Shown here: positions 56,184-64,000 of the stretch, piece after piece
Layout of the letters: each line of letters starts with the position of its first letter
Position numbering within the stretch: position 1 is the stretch's first letter
Assembly (NCBI RefSeq): GCF_008330945.1
Contig: NZ_CP043489.1
Span: 1,178,001 to 1,242,000 of the forward strand
From: Labrys sp. KNU-23
Lineage (GTDB): Bacteria > Pseudomonadota > Alphaproteobacteria > Rhizobiales > Labraceae
Direction: 5' to 3'
Length of the DNA stretch: 64,000 bases
Notes under the pieces: model-generated
Told to the model about the DNA's origin: nothing
Database searches by the model: none
What the model saw: the letters and a program-made list of their open reading frames with translations, nothing else
Made by a program: the position numbers and the translations under genes

Positions 56184-56210
56184 TATTTTACGGCGATCGT
56201 TTCAGGAATT

Positions 56211-56792
56211 ATGCCCCAGACTCCTCCCCCGCCCCAAACTCTTCGCGCGCGCAAGTTGCAGCGGCGCAGCATGGAAACCATCGGGCAGATCCTGACAGCC
56301 ACCATCGCGGTGATCGAGCGCATCGGCGTTCACAACCTCACCATCGATCTGGTGGCGGCGGAGGCCGGCGTCAGCAAGGGCGGCGTGCTGCACCATTTCC
56401 CGACCAAGACCGCCTTGATCGTCGCCGCCATGCGCCAGGACATGGAAACGCTGATGATGGAAATCGACGAGACCGCTGATGCGACCGTGAATTTCGCCTC
56501 GGCCCTGGCTCAGCTCGCCCGCCGCGTTGCTCTCGAGGAAGGCGGTGTGTCACCGGCGTTCCTGGTCACTGCCGCCGAAATCCCGGAGGCGGCCAGCGTG
56601 CTGGCCACCATGTTCAGCACACTGGTCGAGAGGGCGGGCAAGGATGACAAGGCCGGCAGCATCGACTCGACCCTGGTGCTGTTCGCCTCTTACGGCATTC
56701 TCATCAGCATGGGCATGAAGTCCTTCCAGCCGAGCGCCGAGGAATTGGCCGCCCTGCTCGATAAACTGGACGCCTTTGCCGCCAGGGCCTGA
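56211..56792 (+). CDS. TetR family transcriptional regulator
   Basis: The 193-residue protein has a Pro-rich start, the TetR HTH (about 24-70: GVHNLTIDLVAAEAGVSKGG then VLHHFPTKTALI) and a ligand-binding helical domain. It diverges from the RND pump operon with a palindromic operator between them, so it is probably its repressor. Ligand unknown, likely a pump substrate. Confidence 0.92.
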   Translation: MPQTPPPPQTLRARKLQRRSMETIGQILTATIAVIERIGVHNLTIDLVAAEAGVSKGGVLHHFPTKTALIVAAMRQDMETLMMEIDETADATVNFASALAQLARRVALEEGGVSPAFLVTAAEIPEAASVLATMFSTLVERAGKDDKAGSIDSTLVLFASYGILISMGMKSFQPSAEELAALLDKLDAFAARA

Positions 56793-56811
56793 CGCCGTTG
56801 CTCAACTCCCC

Positions 56812-57750
56812 TCACCGGGGAGGTCCGTCTTCGGCGCCCGGCAGGGAGCGTGGCTCGGACGTCTTGATGAAATCGATGAACGCTCGTAGCGGTGCGGGGA
56901 CGAGACGTCGCCCGGGATAATACAGGAAAGGGCCGGAGAAGCGTTCCCACCAGGGTTCGAGGACGGGTTCGAGGGCCCCGCTCCGGAAATGGGGGCGCAG
57001 CCAATCCTCGAACAGATAGATGATGCCGGTGCCGGCAATTGCCGCCTTCACCGCCAGATCCGTCGCCGTGCCGACGCTCACCAGCAGCGGCCCGGTCGTA
57101 TCGACGGTCACGATCTCGCCGTCGCGCTCGAACTCCCAGGCCGGCATCGCCCCGGATGAAAATCGGCCGTGCAGGCAGGCATGGTGAAGCAGATCGCGCG
57201 GGTGTTCGGGCCGCCCCCGCCGATCGAGATAGGCGGGCGCCGCTCCAGCAGCAAAGCGCTGCGTGCGCGGCCCGATGGGCACGGCTATCATGTCCTGCTC
57301 CAGCCGCTCGTCATAGCGGATGCCGGCATCGCAGCCCGCCGCCAGCACGTCGACGAAGCTGTCTTCGGCAATCACCTCCAGGCGGATGTCGGGAAAAGCG
57401 GCGAGGAAACCGGGCACGATCGCCGGCAGCACCAGCCGGGCGGCGCTGACGGGCACATTGAGCCTGAGTGTCCCCGCCGGCCTGTCGCGAAAGCCGTTGA
57501 CGACGTCCAGCGCCGCCTCCATCTCGCTCATGACCGGGCCGAGCCGCTCGAGCAGGCGCTCGCCCGCCTCGGTGGCGGCAACGCTGCGCGTCGTACGGTT
57601 CAGCAGCCTGACGCCGAGCTTCGCCTCCAGCCGGCTCACCGCCTCGCTCAAGCCCGACGGGCTGGCGCCACTCGCGCGGGCACCATCACGGAATCCCCCC
57701 GCCTGCGCGACGGCCATGAAAGCACGGAGATCGTTGAGATCGACCTTCAC
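56812..57750 (-). CDS. LysR family transcriptional regulator
   Basis: The 312-residue protein has the LysR HTH at 3-60 (VDLNDLRAFMAVAQAGGF, SPSGLSEAVSRLEAKLGVRL) and a type 2 substrate domain, ending IDFIKTSEPRSLPG. Start is GTG 57750 with GGAG nine bases upstream. It diverges from an aldo/keto reductase by 92 nt, which is probably its target. Confidence 0.92.
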   Translation of the reverse strand: MKVDLNDLRAFMAVAQAGGFRDGARASGASPSGLSEAVSRLEAKLGVRLLNRTTRSVAATEAGERLLERLGPVMSEMEAALDVVNGFRDRPAGTLRLNVPVSAARLVLPAIVPGFLAAFPDIRLEVIAEDSFVDVLAAGCDAGIRYDERLEQDMIAVPIGPRTQRFAAGAAPAYLDRRGRPEHPRDLLHHACLHGRFSSGAMPAWEFERDGEIVTVDTTGPLLVSVGTATDLAVKAAIAGTGIIYLFEDWLRPHFRSGALEPVLEPWWERFSGPFLYYPGRRLVPAPLRAFIDFIKTSEPRSLPGAEDGPPR

Positions 57751-57768
57751 TGTTCGTAACTCCGAACA
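57751..57768. promoter_or_regulatory. candidate LysR binding site
   Basis: TGTTCG-TAACTC-CGAACA, a perfect 6-bp inverted repeat immediately before the LysR start codon, in the gap to the aldo/keto reductase. It contains the T-N11-A pattern expected for LysR proteins. Confidence 0.55.
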
Positions 57769-57842
57769 ACCTGTCCGAATTATGGCCGATTGTCGCGCCA
57801 ATTGACAGGCCCTAGCTACACCCGACGAACAGGAGATCGACC

Positions 57843-58718
57843 ATGACCTCAACCAAGCAGTCCGCCAATTTCAACCTCGGCGACCGTGCCGTGAAGCGCC
57901 TCGGCTATGGCGCCATGCAGCTTGCCGGTCCCGGCGTGTTCGGCCCACCCGGGGATCAGGACGCAGCCCTGGCCGTGTTGCGCGAAGCCGTCGCATCCGG
58001 CGTGAACCATATCGATACCAGCGACTTCTACGGCCCGCACATCACCAACCGGCTGATCCGCGAGGCCCTGCACCCCTACGCTGACGATCTCGTCATCGTC
58101 ACCAAGGTGGGCGCCCGGCGTGGCGAGGACGCGTCATGGCTTCCCGCCTTTTCGCGGGAGGCCCTTACCCAGGCGGTGCACGACAATCTGCGCAATCTCG
58201 GGCTCGATGTCCTCGACGTCGTGAATCTTCGCGTCATGTTCGACGTTCACGGGCCGGCCGAGGGTTCGATCGAAGCGCCGCTCACCGTCCTGGCCGAGCT
58301 TCGGCAGCAGGGCCTCATCCGGCATGTCGGACTGAGCAACGTCACCGCAACGCAGATCGCGGAAGGACGCCGCATCTGCCCGATCGTCTGCGTGCAGAAC
58401 CACTATAATCTCGCCCACCGGGCCGATGACGCCCTGATCGACGATCTTGCCCGCCAGGGCACCGCCTATGTGCCCTATTTCCCGCTCGGCGGGTTCACGC
58501 CGCTGCAGTCCTCGACCCTGTCGGAGGTCGCCCAGCGCCTCGCTGCCTCGCCCATGCAGGTCGCGCTTGCCTGGCTCTATCGCCGCGCCCCCAATATTCT
58601 GCTCATCCCCGGCACATCCTCCGTCGCACATCTGCGGGCGAACCTCGCCGCAGCAGAGCTCGACCTGCCGGCAGGCGAGGTCGCCGCTCTCGATCGCGTT
58701 GCGGCAAGCCGTTCCTAA
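57843..58718 (+). CDS. aldo/keto reductase
   Basis: The 291-residue NADPH-dependent enzyme has a TIM barrel: GYGAMQLAGPGVFGPP, HIDTSDFYGPH (catalytic Asp58 and Tyr63), Lys88 in VIVTKVGARR, and PGTSSVAHLRANL at the cofactor end. The usual catalytic His of LxxxHW is replaced in VVNLRVMFD, as is common in this subgroup, so activity may differ. It is divergent from the LysR gene. Confidence 0.92.
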   Translation: MTSTKQSANFNLGDRAVKRLGYGAMQLAGPGVFGPPGDQDAALAVLREAVASGVNHIDTSDFYGPHITNRLIREALHPYADDLVIVTKVGARRGEDASWLPAFSREALTQAVHDNLRNLGLDVLDVVNLRVMFDVHGPAEGSIEAPLTVLAELRQQGLIRHVGLSNVTATQIAEGRRICPIVCVQNHYNLAHRADDALIDDLARQGTAYVPYFPLGGFTPLQSSTLSEVAQRLAASPMQVALAWLYRRAPNILLIPGTSSVAHLRANLAAAELDLPAGEVAALDRVAASRS

Positions 58719-58764
58719 GGGGAGCAAGCAATCAACCACAAGACGGGCTCTCCGTCTCTAATAC

Positions 58765-58918
58765 GGTTCACTTAAGCAGGAACCGCTCCGAATTTGTCAT
58801 AGCCGGGCTTGACCCGGCTACCCAAAAAGCCGCACGGACGAACCGTCGGGGAGCTGGATTGCCGGGTCAAGCCCGGCAATGACAAAGGTCGAGCACCCCC
58901 GAAACGCTTACGTGAACT
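58765..58918. repeat. REPIN-like double palindrome
   Basis: Two 26-nt arms (58793-58818 and 58861-58886) are inverted with one mismatch; each holds the short palindrome GCCGGGCTTGACCCGGC. Outer arms GGTTCACTTAAGC and GCTTACGTGAACT extend the symmetry. The layout is that of a REP doublet (REPIN). It lies between the aldo/keto reductase and the OFA carrier gene ends. Confidence 0.8.
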
Positions 58919-58966
58919 GCATTGGGTTCTCCGTCCCGTTCTTTCGCGAGACGAGGGATTTTCGGG

Positions 58967-60634
58967 CTAGTGGAACAGCTTCAACGCATTGGAGAAGGTG
59001 ATCCACACACCCCAGAGGATGGGGATGCCGACGGCCAGCCAGGCCAGGGCAGCCGACCCGTTCAGCCCGCCCCGCCCGATGCCCGAGGATCCCCCCTCCC
59101 GCGTCTGGCCGCGTTTTTGCAAGGCCGCGACCTCGGCGTCGCTCATGAACCAGCGGGAGGCCACCGGCTTGATCATGAGGTTGACGACAAAGCCGACGGC
59201 CAGCATGCCGGCGAGGATGTACATGGTGCGGTCATAGACCTGCGCGCGCGGCACCCCCGCGGCGATCTGGGCGTCGCGGATATAATTGATCACCACCGGC
59301 CCGACGATCCCCGCCGTCGACCACGCCGTCAGCAGCCGGCCATGAATGGCGCCGACGAACTGCGTGCCGAACATGTCGGCGAGATAGGCCGGTACCGTCG
59401 AGAACCCACCACCATACATCGAGACGATGACGCAGAAGAAGGCGACGAACACTGCCAGCAGCCCGGCATGGGCTGCCCAGGGCGCCGAGGCATAGAGCAC
59501 GATGCCGAGGCCGAAGAAGGTGGCATAGGTGAGCTTGCGACCAAGCTTGTCGGAAAGCGAGGCCCAGAAGAAGCGCCCGAAGATGTTGAACAGCGACAGC
59601 AGGCCGACGAAGCTCGCGGCAATGGTGGCGACCAGCTTGGCCTGCCCGGGATCGAGCGCCGCAAAACCGACCTCCGGCTTGCCGATCAGGGAACCGGCGA
59701 AGATCTCCTGCAGCATCGGCGAAGCCATGCCCAGCACGCCGATGCCGGCCGAGACGTTGAGGCAGAGCGCGGCCCAGATCAGCCAGAATTGTGGGGTCTT
59801 GTGGGCATTGGACAGATGCACATGACCCGAAGTGATCATCGCCTTGGTGCTCTCGGACGGTGTCCATCCTTCCGGACGCCAGCCCGCCGGCGGCACGCGG
59901 TAGCCGAAGGCGCCGGCCATCATGAAGACGAAATAAACAACCGCCAGCATCACGAAGGTCTGCCAGACGCCAACGCCATCGGCGCTCTTGAAATGGTTCA
60001 TCAGGATGTCGGCCAAGGGAGAGCCGATCATCGCGCCACCGCCGAAACCCATGATGGCCATGCCGGTGGCCATGCCGCGCCGGTCCGGGAACCATTTGAC
60101 CAAGGTGGAGACGGGCGAGATGTAGCCCAGCCCCAGGCCGATGCCGCCGATCACGCCCGAGCCCAGCCAGATCAGCCAGAGCTGATGGATGTAGACGCCG
60201 ACGGCCGAGATGAGCAGCCCGCCGCACCAGCACAAAGCGGCCACGACACCAGCCTTGCGCGGCCCGGCCCGCTCCAGCCAGCCGCCCCAGATGGCTGCCG
60301 CCGAACCGAGCAGCACGAAGAAGAGCGTATAGGTCAGGGTCAGGTCGGAAACGCGCCAGTCACAGCTCGTGGTGAACAGCGCCCGCCCAAGACCGGCGAG
60401 AGCGCCCCAGAAGCCGGGATCGACCGCACAGGCCACCGGCTTGGCTATGCCGAGCGCCTGTCCTAGAGGCAGCCAGAATACGCTGAAGCCATAGGCCATG
60501 CCGATGCATAAATGAATGGCCAGTGCCGCAGGGGGCACCAGCCAGCGATTGAAACCCGGCCGTGCAACGATACGCTCTCGATCCAAAAGCCCGGGAGACA
60601 GGCCGCCGCTCTCGGCGGAAACACTGCTATTCAT
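58967..60634 (-). CDS. OFA family MFS transporter (oxalate/formate antiporter-like)
   Basis: The 555-residue protein has 12 MFS helices: GMAYGFSVFWLPLGQALG in TM1, GGIGLGLGYISPVSTLVKWF (in two parts) and KWFPDRRGMATGMAIMGFGG, and LFNIFGRFFWASLSDKLGRK as the motif A repeat. A C-terminal extra hydrophobic segment (about 525-545) is present. OFA members carry oxalate, formate or lactate. ATG 60634 has GAGGAA upstream. It is followed, in the minus direction, by no partner gene. Confidence 0.88.
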   Translation of the reverse strand: MNSSVSAESGGLSPGLLDRERIVARPGFNRWLVPPAALAIHLCIGMAYGFSVFWLPLGQALGIAKPVACAVDPGFWGALAGLGRALFTTSCDWRVSDLTLTYTLFFVLLGSAAAIWGGWLERAGPRKAGVVAALCWCGGLLISAVGVYIHQLWLIWLGSGVIGGIGLGLGYISPVSTLVKWFPDRRGMATGMAIMGFGGGAMIGSPLADILMNHFKSADGVGVWQTFVMLAVVYFVFMMAGAFGYRVPPAGWRPEGWTPSESTKAMITSGHVHLSNAHKTPQFWLIWAALCLNVSAGIGVLGMASPMLQEIFAGSLIGKPEVGFAALDPGQAKLVATIAASFVGLLSLFNIFGRFFWASLSDKLGRKLTYATFFGLGIVLYASAPWAAHAGLLAVFVAFFCVIVSMYGGGFSTVPAYLADMFGTQFVGAIHGRLLTAWSTAGIVGPVVINYIRDAQIAAGVPRAQVYDRTMYILAGMLAVGFVVNLMIKPVASRWFMSDAEVAALQKRGQTREGGSSGIGRGGLNGSAALAWLAVGIPILWGVWITFSNALKLFH

Positions 60635-60737
60635 TGGTGCTTCCTCAATATTTTCTTCTTAAATTCGTGGATGAAGGGCCACTTCGGCACGCAAACTTCC
60701 ACGAAATCGAGGAACACGCAATGATAAGACTAGTGAA

Positions 60738-61550
60738 TTACTGAGCGAGAAACCCGCCATCCACCGGAAGCGTGTGGCCGGTCACCATGGCGGCGCCGGG
60801 ACTGGCGAGGAAGAGGATCGCCGGGGAGACCTCATGCGGCTCGGCGATACGGCGCAGCGGCGTCATCGCCTCGATGCGCTGCATCAGTTCGGGCTGGGCC
60901 AGCAGGGGCGCGATGAAGGGCGTGCGAACATAGGTGGGAGCGATGGCGTTCACCCGGATGCGGTTGGGAGCCCATTCCACCGCCAGGGCGCGGGTGAGAT
61001 TGACGATGGCGCCCTTGGTGGTCTGGTAGGAGATGTTCGGATAGATGCCGCCGCCCGACAGGGCCATGATCGAGGCGGTATTGATGATCGCCCCGCCCTG
61101 CCCGGCCGCGATCATGTGGCGGGCCGCGGTGCGCGCGCACAGGAAGACACCGGTCATGTTGACGGCCACCACCTTGTCCCACGCCTCCAGGCTGAGATCC
61201 ACGGCGGCATCACGGATGGCAAGGCCGGCATTGTTGACGAGGATGTCGATGCGACCATGGCGGGCGACGATCTCGGCGAAACGTGCCGCCACCACGGCTT
61301 CATCGGTCACGTCCATGACGAGGGCCTCGGCGGGCCGGCTTCCCCCGACACTGCCCAGAACGTCGTCTCCCACCGGTTCGCGATCGAGAATGACGACCTG
61401 TGCGCCGGCCGCGGCCAGGGCCTGCGCTGCCGCCAGGCCGATGCCGCTGCCGCCGCCGGTGACCGCTGCAACCTTGCCCCCGAGGCCGAAGAAGCCGGAA
61501 AGGCTGATCGCGCCGGCTCCCTGTTCCGCTTGTTGTTCGTGTACGCCCAT
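60738..61550 (-). CDS. short-chain dehydrogenase/reductase
   Basis: The 270-residue NAD(P)-dependent SDR has TGGGSGIG (31-38), NNAG, a catalytic Ser at about 160, and Tyr175/Lys179 in ISYQTTKG. The C-terminal LPVDGGFLAQ is typical of classical SDRs. ATG 61550 has GAGG upstream. It is 104 nt upstream of the OFA carrier on the same strand and may share its transcript. Confidence 0.93.
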   Translation of the reverse strand: MGVHEQQAEQGAGAISLSGFFGLGGKVAAVTGGGSGIGLAAAQALAAAGAQVVILDREPVGDDVLGSVGGSRPAEALVMDVTDEAVVAARFAEIVARHGRIDILVNNAGLAIRDAAVDLSLEAWDKVVAVNMTGVFLCARTAARHMIAAGQGGAIINTASIMALSGGGIYPNISYQTTKGAIVNLTRALAVEWAPNRIRVNAIAPTYVRTPFIAPLLAQPELMQRIEAMTPLRRIAEPHEVSPAILFLASPGAAMVTGHTLPVDGGFLAQ

Positions 61551-61803
61551 GGTCGGTTCCTCATTTGGCGCCCTTCCCGGGAAAGGCGCCTGCGCAGTGC
61601 CACGGCAGCGGCATGAACCGCCCGGAGCCTGCCTGTTCTTGAAGCTGTGGCCGTCCTTGAGCCGGGACCGGGGTTCCGACTCAAAAGTCCGACATAATTA
61701 TCTCTGGCATCAAACCGGATCGCGCGGAAGGCCGGAAATGCGAGAGCACCGCGCCAAGGTCAGGCGCGTGCGTTCTGGCTGAAAACGATGCGACAACAAA
61801 ACC

Positions 61804-62748
61804 TTACAGCATCGATCCTGATGCATGAATCGAGCCTGACATCGCCTGTTGGCGCAGATGCTCCGTACACGCCTCCACGAAGGCCCTCAGCTTGGGCTGG
61901 CTGCGGCTTGTCCTGGGAAAATAGATGAAGAGGCTGTCGCCCGCCGGCGAAAACTCCTCCAGGACCGGTTCGAGCAGCCCCTGCTCCAATTCCCGGACCG
62001 ATTGCAGGGTCGAACCGTAGAGCAGCCCCATGCCCTGCACCGCCAGAGCGCGCAGCAGGCCGGGATCGTTGGAGACGATGGTGCCGGGCGGGTCGATGCT
62101 GAGCGCCTGGCCGTCGCGCTCGAATTCCCAGCGGTAGATATCGCCGACATCCGGACGCCGATATCGCAGGCATTCATGTCTGGCGATGTCCTCCGGCACC
62201 TGCGGCCGGCCCCGTCGCGCAAGATAGGCAGGGGCCGCCATCACCACCCAGCGGAAGATCGGCGTGACGCGCACGGCGATCATGTCCCTGTCGATGAATT
62301 CGCCGACGCGAATGCCGGCGTCGAAACCGCCTTCCACCAATTCGGCATGGGTCGAATCCACGGTCACATCCACCCGCATCTCCGGCCAGCGCCGATGGAA
62401 TTGCGGCAGGACGGGTTCGAGCACATGCACGAGCGCCATGCGATGCACGAGCAGGCGCAGCGTTCCCGACGGCTCCAGCCGCGACTGCACGAGTTCGTCG
62501 AGCACGCCGACGATGGTTTCGGCTGCCGGCCCGAGCTGGGCAAGCAGGCGCTCGCCATCCTCGGTCAAGGCGACGCTGCGCGTGGTCCGGTGCAGAAGCG
62601 GCAGGCCAAGCCGTCGCTCCAGCCCCTGCAGCGCCTGGCTCACCGCACCCGGGGTCACCCCCAACTCGATCGCCGCGGCCCGAAAGCTGCCACGGCGCAC
62701 GATGGCGAGGAATTCGGAGAGGCCGTCGAACGGGTCACTGCGTGCCAT
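61804..62748 (-). CDS. LysR family transcriptional regulator
   Basis: The 314-residue protein has an HTH at about 8-65 (LSEFLAIVRRGSFRAAAIEL, VTPGAVSQALQGLERRLG) and a LysR substrate domain (PBP2 of the CrgA-like group). ATG 62748 is chosen over 62763; neither has a strong ribosome site. It lies 254 nt before the SDR gene on the same strand, and the two may be functionally linked. Confidence 0.92.
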   Translation of the reverse strand: MARSDPFDGLSEFLAIVRRGSFRAAAIELGVTPGAVSQALQGLERRLGLPLLHRTTRSVALTEDGERLLAQLGPAAETIVGVLDELVQSRLEPSGTLRLLVHRMALVHVLEPVLPQFHRRWPEMRVDVTVDSTHAELVEGGFDAGIRVGEFIDRDMIAVRVTPIFRWVVMAAPAYLARRGRPQVPEDIARHECLRYRRPDVGDIYRWEFERDGQALSIDPPGTIVSNDPGLLRALAVQGMGLLYGSTLQSVRELEQGLLEPVLEEFSPAGDSLFIYFPRTSRSQPKLRAFVEACTEHLRQQAMSGSIHASGSML

Positions 62749-62857
62749 GTCCGAACCGTACAATCAAAACCGTCATGTCAAATCATGCACTCTCGCCTTG
62801 ACGCAATCGAATGGCTCGGCAAGGGCTGAAGAGAATTCCGCCCCATCGCAAATCGCC

Positions 62858-63139
62858 TCACGGTGAACTCTCCTTCATGTCGCCCCGCAATTGCGCCAGA
62901 GCACGGCGCAGCCCATGGAGCTGATCCGTAAGATGCAAGATGACGTCGATGCCCTCGTCATTGGCTCCGATATCGTCCTTCAAATCCCGGATGAGGCGGG
63001 CGCGTGCGATGTCGATCTCGGTGAATTGCACGCCGGCGGCGGTCTGCCGAGGGATGAGCCAGCGCTGTTCGAGCCACAATTCCAGCGTCTGCACCTGGAG
63101 GCCGGCACTTGCCAGAAATTCCTGCTTGTTCATGCTCAT
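62858..63139 (-). CDS. cbpM: chaperone modulator CbpM-like
   Basis: A 93-residue MerR-like helical protein: MNKQEFLASAGLQVQTLELW, WLIPRQTAAGVQFTEIDIAR, and LRGDMKES at the end. CbpM binds the J domain of CbpA and limits its DnaK-activating role. The start overlaps the DnaJ-like stop by 4 nt (ATGA); ATG 63133 is an alternative. Confidence 0.86.
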   Translation of the reverse strand: MSMNKQEFLASAGLQVQTLELWLEQRWLIPRQTAAGVQFTEIDIARARLIRDLKDDIGANDEGIDVILHLTDQLHGLRRALAQLRGDMKESSP

Positions 63140-64000
63140 GATGCTCCATCCTCACGCGGATTGAAGTCCTTTCCCCCGGCCCAGTTCGAAACGAAGGCTT
63201 CGAGTTCCGGGTCCGGCGGTTTCGGCAGAACCACCTTCAGCTTGACGAACTGGTCGCCCTGACCGCCGCCGCGGCGCGGAGCGCCTTTTCCTTTCAGGCG
63301 CAGGGTCGTGCCGGTATTCGACCCTTTCGGAACCGACATCGTCACGTCCCCCGTGGGGGTGGGGACCCGCACCCGTCCCCCCAGCACGGCTTCCGACAGC
63401 GAGATCGGCAGTTCGAGCGTGATGTCGTCGCCCTCGCGCGTGAAGCGCCGATCCGGCAGGACTTCCACTTCGATCAAGGCATCGCCAAAATCGCCGGTTC
63501 CCGTACCCGGCATGCCCTTGCCCTTCAGGCGCAGGGTCTGCCCATCCACCAGGCCCGGTGGAATCTTGACGTCGAGAGTGCTGCCATCGGGCAGCGTCAG
63601 GCGCTTGTTCGCGCCCGTCACCGAATCGGCGAACCCGATCGGCAGCCGGTAATGCATATCCTGGCCACGCCGGTTTGCACGGGCCCGCTGCCCCCGCCTC
63701 AGGAGCTCGGCAAAGGCATCCTCTTCGTCCATGAAGTCTGCAAAGCCGGAGGCGTCCGCATAAGGGTGATCCTGGTCCGATCCTGCATAGTCCCGGTAGA
63801 AATGCTGCGGCGGGCGTTCCGCCCCGCTCGCATCGATCTCGCCATTGTCGAAACGCTTGCGCTTGTCGGCATCGCTGAGCAGATCATACGCACCCGTGAC
63901 TTCCTTGAATTTGTCTTCCGCACTCTTGTCTCCGGGATTGAGATCGGGATGCAGCTTCTTGGCAAGCTGGCGAAAGGCGCTCTGGATCTCGGCGGGAGAC
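63136..64000 (-). CDS. cbpA: CbpA-type DnaJ co-chaperone, N-terminus outside the window
   Basis: The window holds 287 codons and the frame is open at the edge. A J domain with HPDLNPGDKSAEDKFKEV (HPD motif) is at the N-terminal edge, followed by a Gly/Ala-poor linker and the two C-terminal substrate-binding domains (LPDGSTLDVKIPPGL and VRVPTPTGDVTMSVPKGS). There is no CXXCXGXG zinc finger, so it is a type II/CbpA protein. CbpM follows directly with an overlap. Confidence 0.9.
   Translation of the reverse strand, partial: SPAEIQSAFRQLAKKLHPDLNPGDKSAEDKFKEVTGAYDLLSDADKRKRFDNGEIDASGAERPPQHFYRDYAGSDQDHPYADASGFADFMDEEDAFAELLRRGQRARANRRGQDMHYRLPIGFADSVTGANKRLTLPDGSTLDVKIPPGLVDGQTLRLKGKGMPGTGTGDFGDALIEVEVLPDRRFTREGDDITLELPISLSEAVLGGRVRVPTPTGDVTMSVPKGSNTGTTLRLKGKGAPRRGGGQGDQFVKLKVVLPKPPDPELEAFVSNWAGGKDFNPREDGAS

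Larger units (their letters stand above)
55893..56210. other. 318-nt divergent region of RND operon and tetR
   Basis: Contains repeat copy 4 (55996-56097) and a TetR-type palindrome (56164-56183). The repeat lies between the operator and the first adaptor gene, so it would be in the 5' leader if the pump promoter is at the operator. Confidence 0.6.

Noticed and set aside
58922..60466. 514-codon open frame antisense to the OFA carrier
   Set aside because: Shadow of the MFS gene; Asp/Arg/His-rich with no domain.
60721..60744. Seven-codon frame before the SDR end, possible leader peptide
   Set aside because: No ribosome site, terminator or attenuator structure; likely chance.

Overview
The window is a GC-rich stretch of an alphaproteobacterial chromosome, most likely from the Hyphomicrobiales (Rhizobiales). 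This rests on gene content and order: IalB, DUF1127 and FixL/FixJ-like proteins; the cytochrome c oxidase order ctaC-ctaD-ctaB-coxF-ctaG-ctaE followed by DUF983-SURF1-thrC-M16 peptidase; and ispH-thrB-rnhA. The genus cannot be fixed from the sequence alone. About 65 protein genes fill most of the window. I saw no rRNA, tRNA, CRISPR array, prophage or intact transposon.

Layout. 1-8.4 kb: the tail of a cytochrome c peroxidase-like protein, a small membrane protein, a slipin, a LysR/cupin pair, DUF1127 and DUF937 proteins, a MATE exporter, aidB and ialB. 8.7-18.8 kb: one long plus-strand run with the aa3-type oxidase subunits and assembly factors (heme O synthase, CtaG/Cox11, SURF1), then threonine synthase, an M16 peptidase and a GNAT. 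18.8-26.6 kb: repeats and IS5-like remnants around a VOC gene, a DUF2721 gene, a cupin, galU, a large GGDEF-EAL membrane protein with altered catalytic motifs, and a broken REP-associated transposase flanked by inverted REP sequences. 26-32.4 kb: yqgE, a DsbD-like periplasmic protein, a peroxiredoxin, ispH-thrB-rnhA and a two-component pair. 32.5-36.3 kb: a taurine/nitrate-type ABC system with fused permease and no visible binding protein. 36.9-41.5 kb: a minus-strand sugar operon (ribulokinase-like kinase, binding protein, permease, ATPase). 41.7-50.7 kb: mainly single genes and small regulator/target pairs (LLM oxidoreductase/HxlR, MsrB, S41 peptidase, ArsR/SRPBCC/membrane protein, arginase/Lrp, GNAT). 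50.7-56.8 kb: an RND pump with two adaptor proteins and a divergent TetR regulator. 56.8-64 kb: LysR/aldo-keto reductase, an OFA-type MFS carrier, an SDR, another LysR, and CbpM with a CbpA-type DnaJ cut by the window end.

The most notable non-coding content is repetitive. A 101-104 nt element made of two nested hairpins occurs four times, always between genes, and its stems carry compensatory base changes. A second class (17-nt palindrome GCGGACA-N3-TGTCCGC) flanks the RAYT pseudogene in inverted orientation. A third is a REPIN-like double palindrome near 58.8 kb. Several divergent regulator/target pairs have clear palindromic operator candidates (ArsR, TetR, HxlR, Lrp, LysR). No clearly new enzymatic system is evident. 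The best candidates for follow-up are the structured repeat family, the REP/RAYT scar and the altered c-di-GMP protein.
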